The position numbers and the translations under genes were made by a program. Shown in pieces: positions 27,096-37,102 of a DNA stretch of 64,000 bases. The notes below the pieces were generated by a model. The model was given only the letters and a program-made list of their open reading frames with translations. It was not told where the DNA came from and did not search any database. Location: contig NZ_CP036269.1 of NCBI RefSeq assembly GCF_007744675.1, forward strand, positions 2,185,501 through 2,249,500, in the 5' to 3' direction. Every line of letters starts with the position of its first letter. Position 1 is the first letter of the stretch. The stretch comes from Gimesia alba (lineage in GTDB: Bacteria > Planctomycetota > Planctomycetia > Planctomycetales > Planctomycetaceae).

Positions 27096-29135
27096 GTGAC
27101 ATTCTCATCACGATTAAATGAATCGGAGAACTGGCAAAAATTCCGCCACGGAGTCCATTTTCTGTCACGACTCGTATTATTGATTTTGGTGGTCGCCGTT
27201 GAATTGCAGGCAGAAGAGCAAAACCCGTTTTTACCAGACGGGGTACAGGAAGAGGGGTGGCCTGCAGTACGCGGAGTCCATTTTGATGCGCATTCTTCCG
27301 AAATTCATCTGGCAGACAGCTGGCCGGAGGAAGGGCCTCCTGTTCTATGGGTGAAAGATTTAGGGCAAGGATATTCGGCGTTTGTTGCACAAGGAAATCG
27401 GGTTTATACCCAGGCCCAGACATTACAAGGTCAATCTGTGTATTGCCTGGATGCGCGCACCGGGAAAACAATCTGGCAGTACCGCTATAACTGGCCTTAC
27501 GAACTGGCTGGTGTTTATCCGGGACCACGCGCGACGCCCACGCTGGCTAAAGGACGTTTGCTGTTTGCAGGACCGAGTGGACTGATTGGGTGTCTGGATG
27601 CGGACACGGGGCGATTGCATTGGTCACGCAATGTCGTAGAAGATTTTCAAGGCAAGGGGGGGACCGGCTTTGGTTACTCTTGCTCTCCGACCGTTGTGGA
27701 TGAACTGGTAATCCTGCCTGTGGGAGGTCCGGGAGCGAGTCTGGTTGCCTTGAATTTATCCGATGGCTCGACCGTCTGGGCGTCTGGCGATCAACCTGCC
27801 AGTTATAACCCTGCCATGCCGCTCGTTCGAAACGGACGGCAACTGGTCCTCGGTTACCTGGAAAATGCGATCGTGATCCATGATTTGAAATCCGGGGAAC
27901 TGCTGCTGGAACACGAATTATCACAAGGCTATGACGAACATTCTGCCTGGCCGATTTATCGAGAGCCGTACTTGTGGGTGGCTGCTCCGTTCAAATCCGG
28001 TTCGCAATTGTTTGAGTTGCCTGAAGAATGGGGGCTGCAGCGTTCCCTGAAAAACATCTGGCGATCCCGCACCTTATCCAATGACGTCCTTTCCAGCGTA
28101 CTGGTTGGTGATCAACTCTATGGTTTTGATATCTTTGATCAACAGTCGAAAACACAACGGCCCTCACGTGGGAAATTTCGTTGCATCGAATTTATGACTG
28201 GCACGGAATTATGGGAACAGGGTTCGGGGCGACCCGAGCGATCCAATAATGATACGTCAGACGAATTAGGCCAGGCGGGGATTATTGTTGCGGATGGTAA
28301 GCTGATCCTGTGCAATGAACGCGGCGATTTGATTTTGTTGCGAGCGAATCCGAATCAGTGCGAGATTCTGGCTCGTTGTTCTGTCTTGACGGGAGAATTG
28401 ACCTGGACTCCCCCTATTCTACACCGTGGTTGTGTTTTTGTTCGCAATCAATCCCGGGCGGCTTGTATCTACGTAGGGGAACCTGCATTGTTGCCTCAAA
28501 ACCAGTCCACACTCAGCCTGGCCGAGATTCCCCAAGAGCAATACTACGACTGGGCGGGGCATATTCTCACAGTAGAGCCGGAGTATGCGTTTGATATCCC
28601 ATCACCAGCCTGGCTAGTAAACTGGTTCTACTGGTGTATGGGACTGCTATTGGCCAGTCTTATTATCGCTACGGGTCCTGCTTATTGTGTCGCTCCTGCG
28701 CGTCGGATGAAGACGTGGATCATCGGCTATCGCTTTCTTGCATTTAGTTCAGGTGCTTTAGGGACCACCTTTATCAGTGATTGGACACAGGAATTTGTTT
28801 TTACCTGGCCTCTGTGTCTGTTTATTGCACTGGAACCGGTTCTGGCGAGCGTTCAATTTCGCAATCTTAAGAAAACATCATTCTGGCGGGATCGTTTGCC
28901 GTTAATCTGCTTTCTGTTTGTCTTCGTGCTCTATTTTTTACTCTGCCGCCGACTTAGTCTTGTGTTTGAGTGGGCATTTCTCGCAGGGCCGATTGGTGCA
29001 CTTCCCATTGGCTGGTGGGAGTGGCGGATAAACAGGAAGTCTGCCGGTAAGCTCTTGGCTTTTGTTACCTTAAAGCTGGTGACGTTTGCCTGCTTTTATG
29101 GAAGTGGTGTGATCGTCTTGGTGCTGAAATATTAG
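27096..29135 (+). CDS. PQQ-binding-like beta-propeller protein with C-terminal membrane domain
   Basis: 679 residues. A signal-like hydrophobic segment (about 23-38, RLVLLILVVAVELQA) is followed by a PQQ-type propeller (about 65-470) with repeats VYCLDARTGKTIWQY, GCLDADTGRLHWSRN and VALNLSDGSTVWASG. Six or more C-terminal helices (about 505-679) follow. The propeller is probably periplasmic and tethered by the membrane part. The start is a GTG at 27096; a downstream start is possible since ribosome signals are weak. It is divergent from the MoxR/bpX operon. No enzyme activity can be assigned. Confidence 0.8.
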   Translation: MTFSSRLNESENWQKFRHGVHFLSRLVLLILVVAVELQAEEQNPFLPDGVQEEGWPAVRGVHFDAHSSEIHLADSWPEEGPPVLWVKDLGQGYSAFVAQGNRVYTQAQTLQGQSVYCLDARTGKTIWQYRYNWPYELAGVYPGPRATPTLAKGRLLFAGPSGLIGCLDADTGRLHWSRNVVEDFQGKGGTGFGYSCSPTVVDELVILPVGGPGASLVALNLSDGSTVWASGDQPASYNPAMPLVRNGRQLVLGYLENAIVIHDLKSGELLLEHELSQGYDEHSAWPIYREPYLWVAAPFKSGSQLFELPEEWGLQRSLKNIWRSRTLSNDVLSSVLVGDQLYGFDIFDQQSKTQRPSRGKFRCIEFMTGTELWEQGSGRPERSNNDTSDELGQAGIIVADGKLILCNERGDLILLRANPNQCEILARCSVLTGELTWTPPILHRGCVFVRNQSRAACIYVGEPALLPQNQSTLSLAEIPQEQYYDWAGHILTVEPEYAFDIPSPAWLVNWFYWCMGLLLASLIIATGPAYCVAPARRMKTWIIGYRFLAFSSGALGTTFISDWTQEFVFTWPLCLFIALEPVLASVQFRNLKKTSFWRDRLPLICFLFVFVLYFLLCRRLSLVFEWAFLAGPIGALPIGWWEWRINRKSAGKLLAFVTLKLVTFACFYGSGVIVLVLKY

Positions 29136-29203
29136 CCAGGCCCTCTGGTTCGATTCTTAGTCATTCTGCAAGTGACCAGCATCATCAATGATGATGAACA
29201 GGG

Positions 29204-31609
29204 TTACTTTTTGTCTGCCGGTTTTGTGACATTGACGGTGATCAATTTTGACCAGACGGCAAATTTGGTATTGGCGGGGGCGGCTTTCTTTTCTGTCGAT
29301 TGCGCCGTTGCGGTTGCTTTTGCCAATGCCTGTTCTGCGCGAGCAAGTAGATCGGGTTTCGCTTTCTTCTGTTCAACCTCTGATTTGATTTGTGTTACCA
29401 GTTTTTCGAGTCGTTTGACTTCGGCAGCAGCTTCAACGCTGGCGGGTAGATTATGTTGATATTGCGTCACGCCGACTCCCAGCAGGGCGAATTGATATCG
29501 CCCCGGCTCGACTTTGAAATTCCCGGTCGGCCTGAAGTCGATGACCAGCGTCCCTTCAGTTTCTTTCTCACTTATATTGACTGTAGGAGGGCTACGTAGC
29601 ATTCCAAACAGTTCATGCGGTTCTACTGTCAGATTTCCGGTTCGCGAGCCGCTTCCCGTGAGCTTGATCGGGATTTCCAGCTTCTGGTTGAGTTCAACGT
29701 TCCATTCCTTGTCTTCTACTGGTGACAGAATCACAGGCGCTGTTTCGTGTTCATTCACTCCCAGCGGCATGCGCATCGTGAGTCTCGAACGTACGCGAAT
29801 CGAATCAGCAAAAATATGCCCCCAGATCAGCGAAGCAAATTTTGCTTCACGGACCACCGGCTGGTTGTTGATCTGAGCTTTGCCGACGATGCGGATTTCC
29901 CCGGCCCAGGATTTGGCAGATTCGTCGGCTGAAATGATCAGGATTCCCTCGTCTGTTTTACCACTCAACGTCAAAGGCTTCGCTGACACACCCTGGGGTA
30001 AATTTTCCGCGGTGATCACGATGTCGCCGGTAAATCCATCCTGGCGTGGAGCGACGATCCGCACTCCCCAGTTCGCACCCCGTCGTAAGAGCGGGGTGAC
30101 TGAATAGCCTGTCCTCCCTGTCGGTAATGTGCGTTCTGTTGTGGCGATCAACTGAAAGTCGTGCTTTGGTTCGCGAATCGCCAGACGATACAGGTCTGCC
30201 GAGCCTCCACTACCAAACTGGTTAATAATAGTGACTGCATACTCGCCATCCTGTTCCGCAACAAATGTCGCCGAAGCGTCATTGGTGTCGAGATTGATGG
30301 CATTCTTTCTATGGACACTAAAAAATGAGGGCGGGTCATCATTTTCCGTGATTTTTTTGAAGGTCTTTTCTCCCGTTTTGGATTGAGTGATCTGGTGAAT
30401 TTCCAGATAGGGATCGACTTTGGATGTCATTCGATCAGCGATGACTTCAATGCAGTATGTTTTGCCTTTTTTCGCTTGAAAATGAAAGACATCTTCATCA
30501 TTGGGCTCGTCGAATCGTCCGGCGATTTCTGTGGGAATCGAAACTGTTTGTTGATCCAACTCTGGTTTTTCCAGTGTGACGGGTGCTGTCGCAAATCCGA
30601 TTTTGACGGTATTTGAATTTTCGAGCTGATAGTCAAAACCATTTAATGAACCCTGGCGGGGTGTGCCGGGTTGGAAACTGCCCGGGGGAGTTGGAACGTC
30701 AGGTAGCTGAATTTCCACTTCCACGGATTCCAGTTTTTGGCCATTTCGATAAACCGATTTACCGAAGCTGCCGCCGGGCAAATTGCGTCCATAAATCGTA
30801 TAGGTGTTTCTTGACCCCGGTTCGCCGGCGGGGGGGAATACAAAATCGATGTGCGGTTTGTTGGAAACACTCAAGCGATAAAAGTGCTCCGATCCCCCGC
30901 GATAGAGAATATCTGAAATTGCCAGAAAGAATGTCTCGTCCTGTTTAGGCTGGATTTCGAGAAACGGATCGCGGCCATGCCAGTCCCGATTGCGGGCAAT
31001 TTCGCGCCCTTGGGAATTGTACGCCACGATCTGCCCATCCAGTCGAGAATCGATTCGCTCTGCGGTCAGTTCAACGAGAACGCGTTGGCCTGCTTTCGCG
31101 TTAAATTGATACCAGTCAATCCCCCGCGCAGGGACATCGCCAGTGATCACTGAATTGAGCTCCACAGGCATGGCTGTTTCGCGTGTTGCATGATTTCCCG
31201 TCTCAGGAACTTCCCGGCTGTCCGAAGCTGCAACGACGAAAGGTCGTGCCGTGGACAAGCCGAAATAAGAAACGGCGCGTGCCTCGTAGATTCCCGGCGG
31301 GACATTGGGAGAGACCGTAACCGTGAACTGGGAGCCTTGAACTCGGGGTTCAGGGTGAAATTCATCGGCCGGCAGCATGACGGGTTTCGCTGTGATTCCC
31401 GGATGAGTGAATCGTAGTTCCGATGCATTATCCAAATTTGAGCCTGAAATTTTCAGTTCAACAGTTTTTCCTGCGGGTGCAGCAAAGGGCTGAATCCGCC
31501 GCAGATCTGCTGTCGGGAGCTGCGCGAATGCAGTCTGCTGGTACGATACGATCAGCAACATCATCAGAAGATAAATGGCGCGCGGCTTGATCTGTTTGAT
31601 TGTCTTCAT
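29204..31609 (-). CDS. Secreted PPC-domain protein
   Basis: 801 residues with a signal peptide (about 1-29). Several PPC-like beta-sandwich domains (about 155-260: YQFNAKAGQRVLVELTAERI; about 370-480: FHFQAKKGKTYCIEVIADRM, DGEYAVTIINQFGSGGSADL) are followed by Ig-like regions. The last 90 residues contain a coiled coil (VEAAAEVKRLEKLVTQIKSE). It is 20 bp downstream of the DUF1549/1553 gene and on the same strand, forming the usual planctomycete surface-protein pair. Probably extracytoplasmic; substrate unknown. Confidence 0.8.
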   Translation of the reverse strand: MKTIKQIKPRAIYLLMMLLIVSYQQTAFAQLPTADLRRIQPFAAPAGKTVELKISGSNLDNASELRFTHPGITAKPVMLPADEFHPEPRVQGSQFTVTVSPNVPPGIYEARAVSYFGLSTARPFVVAASDSREVPETGNHATRETAMPVELNSVITGDVPARGIDWYQFNAKAGQRVLVELTAERIDSRLDGQIVAYNSQGREIARNRDWHGRDPFLEIQPKQDETFFLAISDILYRGGSEHFYRLSVSNKPHIDFVFPPAGEPGSRNTYTIYGRNLPGGSFGKSVYRNGQKLESVEVEIQLPDVPTPPGSFQPGTPRQGSLNGFDYQLENSNTVKIGFATAPVTLEKPELDQQTVSIPTEIAGRFDEPNDEDVFHFQAKKGKTYCIEVIADRMTSKVDPYLEIHQITQSKTGEKTFKKITENDDPPSFFSVHRKNAINLDTNDASATFVAEQDGEYAVTIINQFGSGGSADLYRLAIREPKHDFQLIATTERTLPTGRTGYSVTPLLRRGANWGVRIVAPRQDGFTGDIVITAENLPQGVSAKPLTLSGKTDEGILIISADESAKSWAGEIRIVGKAQINNQPVVREAKFASLIWGHIFADSIRVRSRLTMRMPLGVNEHETAPVILSPVEDKEWNVELNQKLEIPIKLTGSGSRTGNLTVEPHELFGMLRSPPTVNISEKETEGTLVIDFRPTGNFKVEPGRYQFALLGVGVTQYQHNLPASVEAAAEVKRLEKLVTQIKSEVEQKKAKPDLLARAEQALAKATATAQSTEKKAAPANTKFAVWSKLITVNVTKPADKK

Positions 31610-31629
31610 GGGAAATTCACTCGTTGAGC

Positions 31630-34140
31630 TTAATGATTGAATAAAAACTCTTTGGTATTGATGACCACCCAGATGATATCTTCGTAGGCTTCTCTCTCAG
31701 CCTGCTCCAGTGATAATTTCTGAGGGTCGGCTTTTGACTGGTTTCGCTTCTTGGCCAGATGCGCCAGCCCCGTCTCAAGCTCGTTTTGAGTCGGTTGCCG
31801 TGATAACGTGTGTTGATACAGTTCAGTGATGTGAGTGCGGTCATCCTTCTTTTTGTCGCGTGCCAGTTGAAGGGCACGTCCATCGGATGCTGTCAAAATT
31901 TTCTGCATCGTATCGGAGTTGATCAGATGCAGACTCTGAGCCAGGTCAGCATTGGCAGTCCGTTCGCACTCGCAGGCGGTATCCATTTGGGGGCGTCCAA
32001 AGACACGCAGAAAGAACGATTCGACATTCGCCGAGTCATCCGGCAATGCGACCGCCCGCACTCCCACCGGTTGGTGATTGAAATTATTCTTTGCTCCCGC
32101 AGCATCATTCATCGCATCCAGCATGATTTCAGCAGAGAGGCGACGCGGGTAATAGCGTGCGTAGTTTTGATCATCATCCCTGTTATATTCATTCGGGAAC
32201 GAACTGAGCTGGTAAGTCCGGCTGTTGCAGATCGTACGGCAGACCTCTTTCAAATCATAATTCGATTTGACAAAGGATTCCGCCAGCTGGTCCAGCAACT
32301 CCGGGTGTGTCGCGGGATTCGTAACGCGAATATCATCTTCCGGTTCAACAAGCCCTCTACCTAAAAAGTGCTTCCAGTAGCGATTCACCAGGATTTTGGC
32401 GAAAAACGGATTCTCCGGTGCACAGACCCAGTTGGCCAGATCAATGCGCGGGTCCCGTTGAGCCGGGATCTCTAATGCGTCTCCATCAAGGGGCGTCGGT
32501 TTGAGTTCCTGGTTGGTGTTCGGGTTTTTGGCAACCGCTACGATACGCTTATGGTAGACGATGTCATCTTCCGGCAGCTTGTAAACTTCTTTGCGTCCTA
32601 ATGTGGTGAAGAATGCCTGAAACCCGTAGAAATCATCCTGGCTCCACTTTTCATAGGGGTGGTGATGACACTGAGCACACTGAATTCGAACTCCCAGAAA
32701 AACTTGTGCAATGTCGGCCATTTGATCTTTAGGGTCTTTGACAGCACGGTACCAGGAAACCGCCGGGTTAGTGCCCGGTTTTCCTCGTGCAGTGATTAAT
32801 TCCGTGACAAATTCGTTGTACGGTTTATTGGTTGAAAGGCTGGTACGAATCCAGGAATGAAAGCCGAAAGTTTCTCGAGCAATCTGCTCCAGATTGCCTC
32901 CTGCCTTATTTCGCAGAATGCCTGCCCATTTAGAAGCAAACAGATCGGCATAGCCGGGACTGTCGAGTAATTCGTCAATTTTTCGCGCCCGTTTATCAGG
33001 CCTCTGATCTGCCAGAAAATCCTGAGTTTGTTCTAGCGTCGGAATTCTGCCGGTGATGTCTAAAGTCACTCGTCGCAGAAATGTGGAATCATCGCATAAG
33101 GGGGAAGGGGGTAAACCTAACACGGCCAGTTTTGCGAAAATATGTTCGTCGATAAAGTTTTCAGGTGATGGCAGGTTTGGGGTCGGCTTGCCTAACGGGA
33201 TTGTTGTCATAAAAACGGCAACATGTTCTTGAAAGCGAACCATCACCGATGTCGTTCCGGTGAGATCTTTGAGCTGGACCACGCCGTGGTGATCCACTTC
33301 GGACATTTTGGGTTGGTTCGGTTTGTACTCTGCCATGCGGGTAATGTCCCGCGTTGTACCATCAGAGAAAAAAGCGGTTACGACAAGCTGTTGCGTTGCA
33401 TGGACTGGAAGAACGCGAACCTGGGGAAAGATTTCGATCCGTTCCACCGTCGGTTCCGTTTCCGGATTGTACTGCATTCCTTCTTGAATCCAACGGCTGA
33501 TCAGTTTGACTTCTGCACCATCTTTTTTGAATCGACTGCCTCCGCCATGTGGGAGATCACCGGTTGCTTTTCTCAGCAATAAACTCAATTCGGGCGCTCC
33601 CGGATTGATGCGGCGTCCCACAGATTCTTTCGTGATATATTCAAAGTCATTCACTGGTTCAAAACCGAGCAGCGAAAGATGGAAATTATTTTTTCCGGAG
33701 GGAGTTCCATGACAGGCGCCGCTGTTACAGCCGCCGCGAGTCAATTGTGGAATGACGTCATTGTAAAAACTAACGGGACGGCGCTTTTCAAACGATGAGA
33801 CACGCACAGGGATGTTGAGCGGTGTTGCTGAAGCGAACTGTGCAGAGATCGTCGCTGTACCATTGGCAAGAGGGGTGACGTAGCCCGTTTTGCTGACTTG
33901 GACAATCCCCTTTGGTTGAACCTGGTAGGTCACTTCTCGTGTGACATCACGAACAGTCCCCGGTTTTTCTTCCAGGGTGACCAGTAACTGTTGCCGGGCG
34001 TCCGGATCACTTAACTCAATCACTTGTGCCTGATTCGGAATATACCCTGTAAGTTGGCCTGCATAAGACAGGGAAGGAGCCCCTCCAGACAGAATTACCA
34101 GGTAGGCAGCGATCATCAGAAGTATGGATTTGAATTTCAT
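31630..34140 (-). CDS. DUF1549/DUF1553 cytochrome-like protein with Ig-like domain
   Basis: 836 residues from the ATG at 34140 (MKFKSILLMIAAYLVILSGG, a signal peptide). A bacterial Ig-like (Big_2) region (about 45-115) is followed by GGCNSGACHGTPSGK, a CxxxCH site where a heme-c CxxCH could sit, and then DUF1549 (about 325-530, with QCAQCHHHPYEKW) and DUF1553 (about 575-820, with FAKILVNRYWKHFLGRGLVE). The set is characteristic of planctomycetes and is usually paired with DUF1501 proteins; their role is thought to be extracytoplasmic, possibly in polysaccharide use, but unproven. Confidence 0.85.
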   Translation of the reverse strand: MKFKSILLMIAAYLVILSGGAPSLSYAGQLTGYIPNQAQVIELSDPDARQQLLVTLEEKPGTVRDVTREVTYQVQPKGIVQVSKTGYVTPLANGTATISAQFASATPLNIPVRVSSFEKRRPVSFYNDVIPQLTRGGCNSGACHGTPSGKNNFHLSLLGFEPVNDFEYITKESVGRRINPGAPELSLLLRKATGDLPHGGGSRFKKDGAEVKLISRWIQEGMQYNPETEPTVERIEIFPQVRVLPVHATQQLVVTAFFSDGTTRDITRMAEYKPNQPKMSEVDHHGVVQLKDLTGTTSVMVRFQEHVAVFMTTIPLGKPTPNLPSPENFIDEHIFAKLAVLGLPPSPLCDDSTFLRRVTLDITGRIPTLEQTQDFLADQRPDKRARKIDELLDSPGYADLFASKWAGILRNKAGGNLEQIARETFGFHSWIRTSLSTNKPYNEFVTELITARGKPGTNPAVSWYRAVKDPKDQMADIAQVFLGVRIQCAQCHHHPYEKWSQDDFYGFQAFFTTLGRKEVYKLPEDDIVYHKRIVAVAKNPNTNQELKPTPLDGDALEIPAQRDPRIDLANWVCAPENPFFAKILVNRYWKHFLGRGLVEPEDDIRVTNPATHPELLDQLAESFVKSNYDLKEVCRTICNSRTYQLSSFPNEYNRDDDQNYARYYPRRLSAEIMLDAMNDAAGAKNNFNHQPVGVRAVALPDDSANVESFFLRVFGRPQMDTACECERTANADLAQSLHLINSDTMQKILTASDGRALQLARDKKKDDRTHITELYQHTLSRQPTQNELETGLAHLAKKRNQSKADPQKLSLEQAEREAYEDIIWVVINTKEFLFNH

Positions 34141-34397
34141 AAATCTTCCCACAGTCTTCAAACCAGCGGAATTGCTTCTCATCAGTATTGGAACCAACCA
34201 GCCTGACTAAAAAGGCCTAAATTGGCTACAAAACCGTATTTAACGACAATTTGACTGATTTCAATTTTAATTCCTAGAGATTCTGAAATAAATTGAACTT
34301 GAATTTCTATTCTAAACGATGCAATATACATTACAATACGTTGATGTGTACTTGTTGAGAAGTAATAAACGAGATTTTTTCGATTGGGAAGATAATA

Positions 34398-35825
34398 ATG
34401 AGTGTGAGATCTTCAAAAGGTCGCTGCGCTGGCCCCATGAAACGCCGTACGTTCCTGGAAATTGGTGGATCGAGCATGCTTGGTCTGGGGATGTGCGATT
34501 TACTTCGTCAACAGGCTTTGGCGAAAGCGATCGGGGATTCTACGGAAGACACTTCGGTGATTTTTGTCTGGCTTCCCGGCGGTCCGCCTCATATGGAAAC
34601 CTATGACATGAAACCAGGGGCGCCGGCAGAGTATCGGGGCGAACTGGATCCGATCCGGACGAACGTGCCTGGTCTTGATGTGTGTGAAATGCTTCCCCAG
34701 CATGCGAAGATCGCAGATAAGTTCACACTGATCCGCTCTATTCATCATGAATTTGCCGATCATGGTGGCGGACATAAACGGTTGATGACAGGTCGCATTC
34801 CTGCAACACCCGTGGGAACGATTAATGACGCTCCCGCAGTCAGCAGCATCGTAAAAAAAATGCTGGAGAAAAATGGCAACGAAATGCCGGTCTGTGTTTC
34901 TGAAGTGGATTCCTCTCGGGCGAACATTGATACATTTGCGATGGGACCGGCCTATCTCGGACCTTCCTCAACACCGTTCATGGTGGCCGGCGATCCCAGT
35001 AATCCCGATTTCAAAGTACAGAACATCGGCGTCAAAGCTTCGATGGAAACCCGGCTGGATGATCGGATTGCCATGCTGAAAGGGATTGATAAATTCCGGC
35101 GTGACGTCGATAAGAGCGGCTCAATGGAAGCGATGGACAGCTTTAACCGTCAAGCCATCGATATGTTGACCAGTGAAAAAGTACGCAACGCATTCGATCT
35201 TTCCAAAGAGCCAAAAGAAATCCGCGATCGCTATGGCTGGAATGCGTATGGTCAGCGGGCCATTTTGGGGCGACGGCTGGTGGAATCAGGCGTGAGATTT
35301 GTCACAATGGTTTGGGAGCACCCATTTCCCGGGAAACCAACACCCAAAACGGCTGCCTATAACTGGGATTCGCACGCCGTCAATGCGCATCTGTTTAAAG
35401 ATTGTGATTGGCGTTTGCCTCCTTACGATCAGGCTGTTTCAGCTCTGATTGAAGATCTCTATCAGCGTGGCTTGGACCGTAGAGTCTTGCTGGTTGTGAC
35501 CGGTGAATTTGGACGGACTCCTAAAATTTCGGTTCAACGAGGAACGCAGACCGGAGTCATGCAGCCCGGTCGTGATCACTGGCCGAAAGCAATGTCGGTT
35601 CTGGTTTCCGGTGGCGGAATGCGAACCGGTCAGGTGATTGGTGCGACAAATCCCAAGGGAGAATATCCGGTTGAACGCCGTTTGACTCCCAATGATCTTT
35701 GGGCAACCGTGTACCGGCATCTGGGAATTGATCATGAATTTGTATTACATGATCTCCAGGGGCGCCCCGTGCCAATTTTGCCGTTTGGTAAGCCAATTCG
35801 CGAACTTCTGCCAACCTCGGCTTGA
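34398..35825 (+). CDS. DUF1501 protein (Tat-exported sulfatase-like)
   Basis: 475 residues with a Tat-type N-terminus (MKRRTFLEIGGSSMLGLG from residue 14). DUF1501 features are VIFVWLPGGPPHMETYDMKP, the RSIHHEFADHGGG segment and LLVVTGEFGRTPKI near residue 365, typical of this alkaline-phosphatase-superfamily relative. It is divergent from the DUF1549/1553-PPC operon across about 250 bp, the common pairing. Exact reaction unknown. ATG at 34437 is an alternative start that would put the twin Arg at the extreme N-terminus. Confidence 0.85.
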   Translation: MSVRSSKGRCAGPMKRRTFLEIGGSSMLGLGMCDLLRQQALAKAIGDSTEDTSVIFVWLPGGPPHMETYDMKPGAPAEYRGELDPIRTNVPGLDVCEMLPQHAKIADKFTLIRSIHHEFADHGGGHKRLMTGRIPATPVGTINDAPAVSSIVKKMLEKNGNEMPVCVSEVDSSRANIDTFAMGPAYLGPSSTPFMVAGDPSNPDFKVQNIGVKASMETRLDDRIAMLKGIDKFRRDVDKSGSMEAMDSFNRQAIDMLTSEKVRNAFDLSKEPKEIRDRYGWNAYGQRAILGRRLVESGVRFVTMVWEHPFPGKPTPKTAAYNWDSHAVNAHLFKDCDWRLPPYDQAVSALIEDLYQRGLDRRVLLVVTGEFGRTPKISVQRGTQTGVMQPGRDHWPKAMSVLVSGGGMRTGQVIGATNPKGEYPVERRLTPNDLWATVYRHLGIDHEFVLHDLQGRPVPILPFGKPIRELLPTSA

Positions 35826-35866
35826 TTCTTTTTCTTTCGTCAGCGGCGCTGCTGTCACCTAGAGAG

Positions 35867-36433
35867 TTATATCAGGGCCTTGGACAACCAGTTTCCGATG
35901 AGAATGGCAATCAGGAGTGTGCCGAACCATTTCGGCCAGCGGAGGTCCATTACCGACAGGGGTGGTTGGCGCATCATATAAATGCGATACGGGATTTGAG
36001 CGATCAACGTCAAAGCCATGATCCAGCCGATTCGGTTCTGTTGAAATGATGCTGCGAGATTTCCATCTGCCAAAGCGATAAAACTTCTGGTAAGACCACA
36101 GCCCGGGCAGCTGACGCCAAATATGGCACGAGAGCCACACAGTTCGGGGATAGGCAGTTGTGGAAACCAACTGACTTCCACCTTCCCGGTGTCCAGGGTG
36201 TTCATGCTGAAGGCCGCCAGGATGACAAAAATAGAGAGTCCCAGCATAACACGTTGCCGTTTTCGGAACACTCTGATTCGCGCCTGTAAGTATTCCTCAT
36301 CAATCTCTTCGTGAGTCTCATCGAGTTCATCAGGAAGTTGATTGATTTGAGTCGCTTCGCTCTCTCCCTCTTCTCGAATTTGCGAAGAACTACCAGTGAA
36401 GGGGCGCTGATGTTGATTGATATGGATATCCAT
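35867..36433 (-). CDS. DUF2752 membrane protein
   Basis: 188 residues. An acidic N-terminus (about 1-60, ELDETHEEIDEEYLQAR) precedes a hydrophobic helix (65-82), then the DUF2752 signature FGVSCPGCGLTRSFIALADG and two more helices. DUF2752 proteins are small membrane proteins of unknown function, common in planctomycetes. It is 5 bp after the E2-like gene, the last gene of the ubiquitin-like operon; whether it is functionally part of it is unclear. Confidence 0.85.
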   Translation of the reverse strand: MDIHINQHQRPFTGSSSQIREEGESEATQINQLPDELDETHEEIDEEYLQARIRVFRKRQRVMLGLSIFVILAAFSMNTLDTGKVEVSWFPQLPIPELCGSRAIFGVSCPGCGLTRSFIALADGNLAASFQQNRIGWIMALTLIAQIPYRIYMMRQPPLSVMDLRWPKWFGTLLIAILIGNWLSKALI

Positions 36434-36438
36434 GATTT

Positions 36439-37077
36439 TTATACAACAGGGATTTCGATGATTGCTTCACATTTTTTGCAGCGGACTTTGCGTTTCTGGA
36501 ATTCTGCTGGTAATCGGTATTTAGCCTGACAGGAAGGGCAAACGAGTATTCGTTGACTCTGAGTCTTCTCGTTCGATTCTTTTGTCCTGGATACAGGCTG
36601 TTTTTTCTTACTCTTTTCTTCAGGGAGAAGGCTCACGGTATCTGTTGGAAATTCCTCACTGTTTTGTTCGGCCCAGCGGGCGGCTTCTCCATTGAGTGGG
36701 CTTTTGAGGTTGTAACTCTGATATGCCAGGATTTCACCAATACGGATGATGATTGACTGCAATGACTCACCAGCGCTCCAATGATCGCCGACACAAATTG
36801 CATGTGGTGCGATATTGGGATGGAAGACCGGGCTGAGCATACGGCACTGTGGTGGTGTTCGTGGGTAGTTCCGGGGTAGAGAAATTTCTACAGTATGGGT
36901 TTTAACTGGAACCACTTCCTGGTTTTGCATACGGACGCTTTTGATGACGTATTGCAACTGAAATTTTTCAGGTGGATCTCCGGTGACTTGCAAAAGAGAA
37001 ACACGCGGATGCAGGCGAACATATTCTTTCAGTTTGGCATAGTCAGCAGCGAGCCTCCGCAGTCGAACATTGCTCAT
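36439..37077 (-). CDS. E2-like (UBC-fold) conjugating enzyme with C-terminal zinc ribbon
   Basis: 212 residues. Residues 1-140 follow an E2 fold: the YPRTPP segment (71-76, matching the E2 YPxxPP loop), FHPNIAP (85-91), ICVGDHW with Cys95 at the catalytic position, and SPLNGEAARWAEQN (126-139, as in the E2 dPLN-eAa helix). A Ser/Lys-rich linker leads to a zinc ribbon with C180-x2-C183 and C200-x2-C203. The E2 would receive a ubiquitin-like protein from the upstream E1. It belongs to the same minus-strand run as ubiquitin-like, E1 and JAB genes. Bacterial E2 homologues in such gene sets are known; this fusion is less usual. Confidence 0.85.
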   Translation of the reverse strand: MSNVRLRRLAADYAKLKEYVRLHPRVSLLQVTGDPPEKFQLQYVIKSVRMQNQEVVPVKTHTVEISLPRNYPRTPPQCRMLSPVFHPNIAPHAICVGDHWSAGESLQSIIIRIGEILAYQSYNLKSPLNGEAARWAEQNSEEFPTDTVSLLPEEKSKKKQPVSRTKESNEKTQSQRILVCPSCQAKYRLPAEFQKRKVRCKKCEAIIEIPVV

Positions 37078-37102
37078 CTAAATGGAACCTTGATTATTAC
37101 GA

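Noticed and set aside
31810-32364. 184-codon plus-strand frame
   Set aside because: Antisense to the DUF1549/1553 gene, no recognisable domain.
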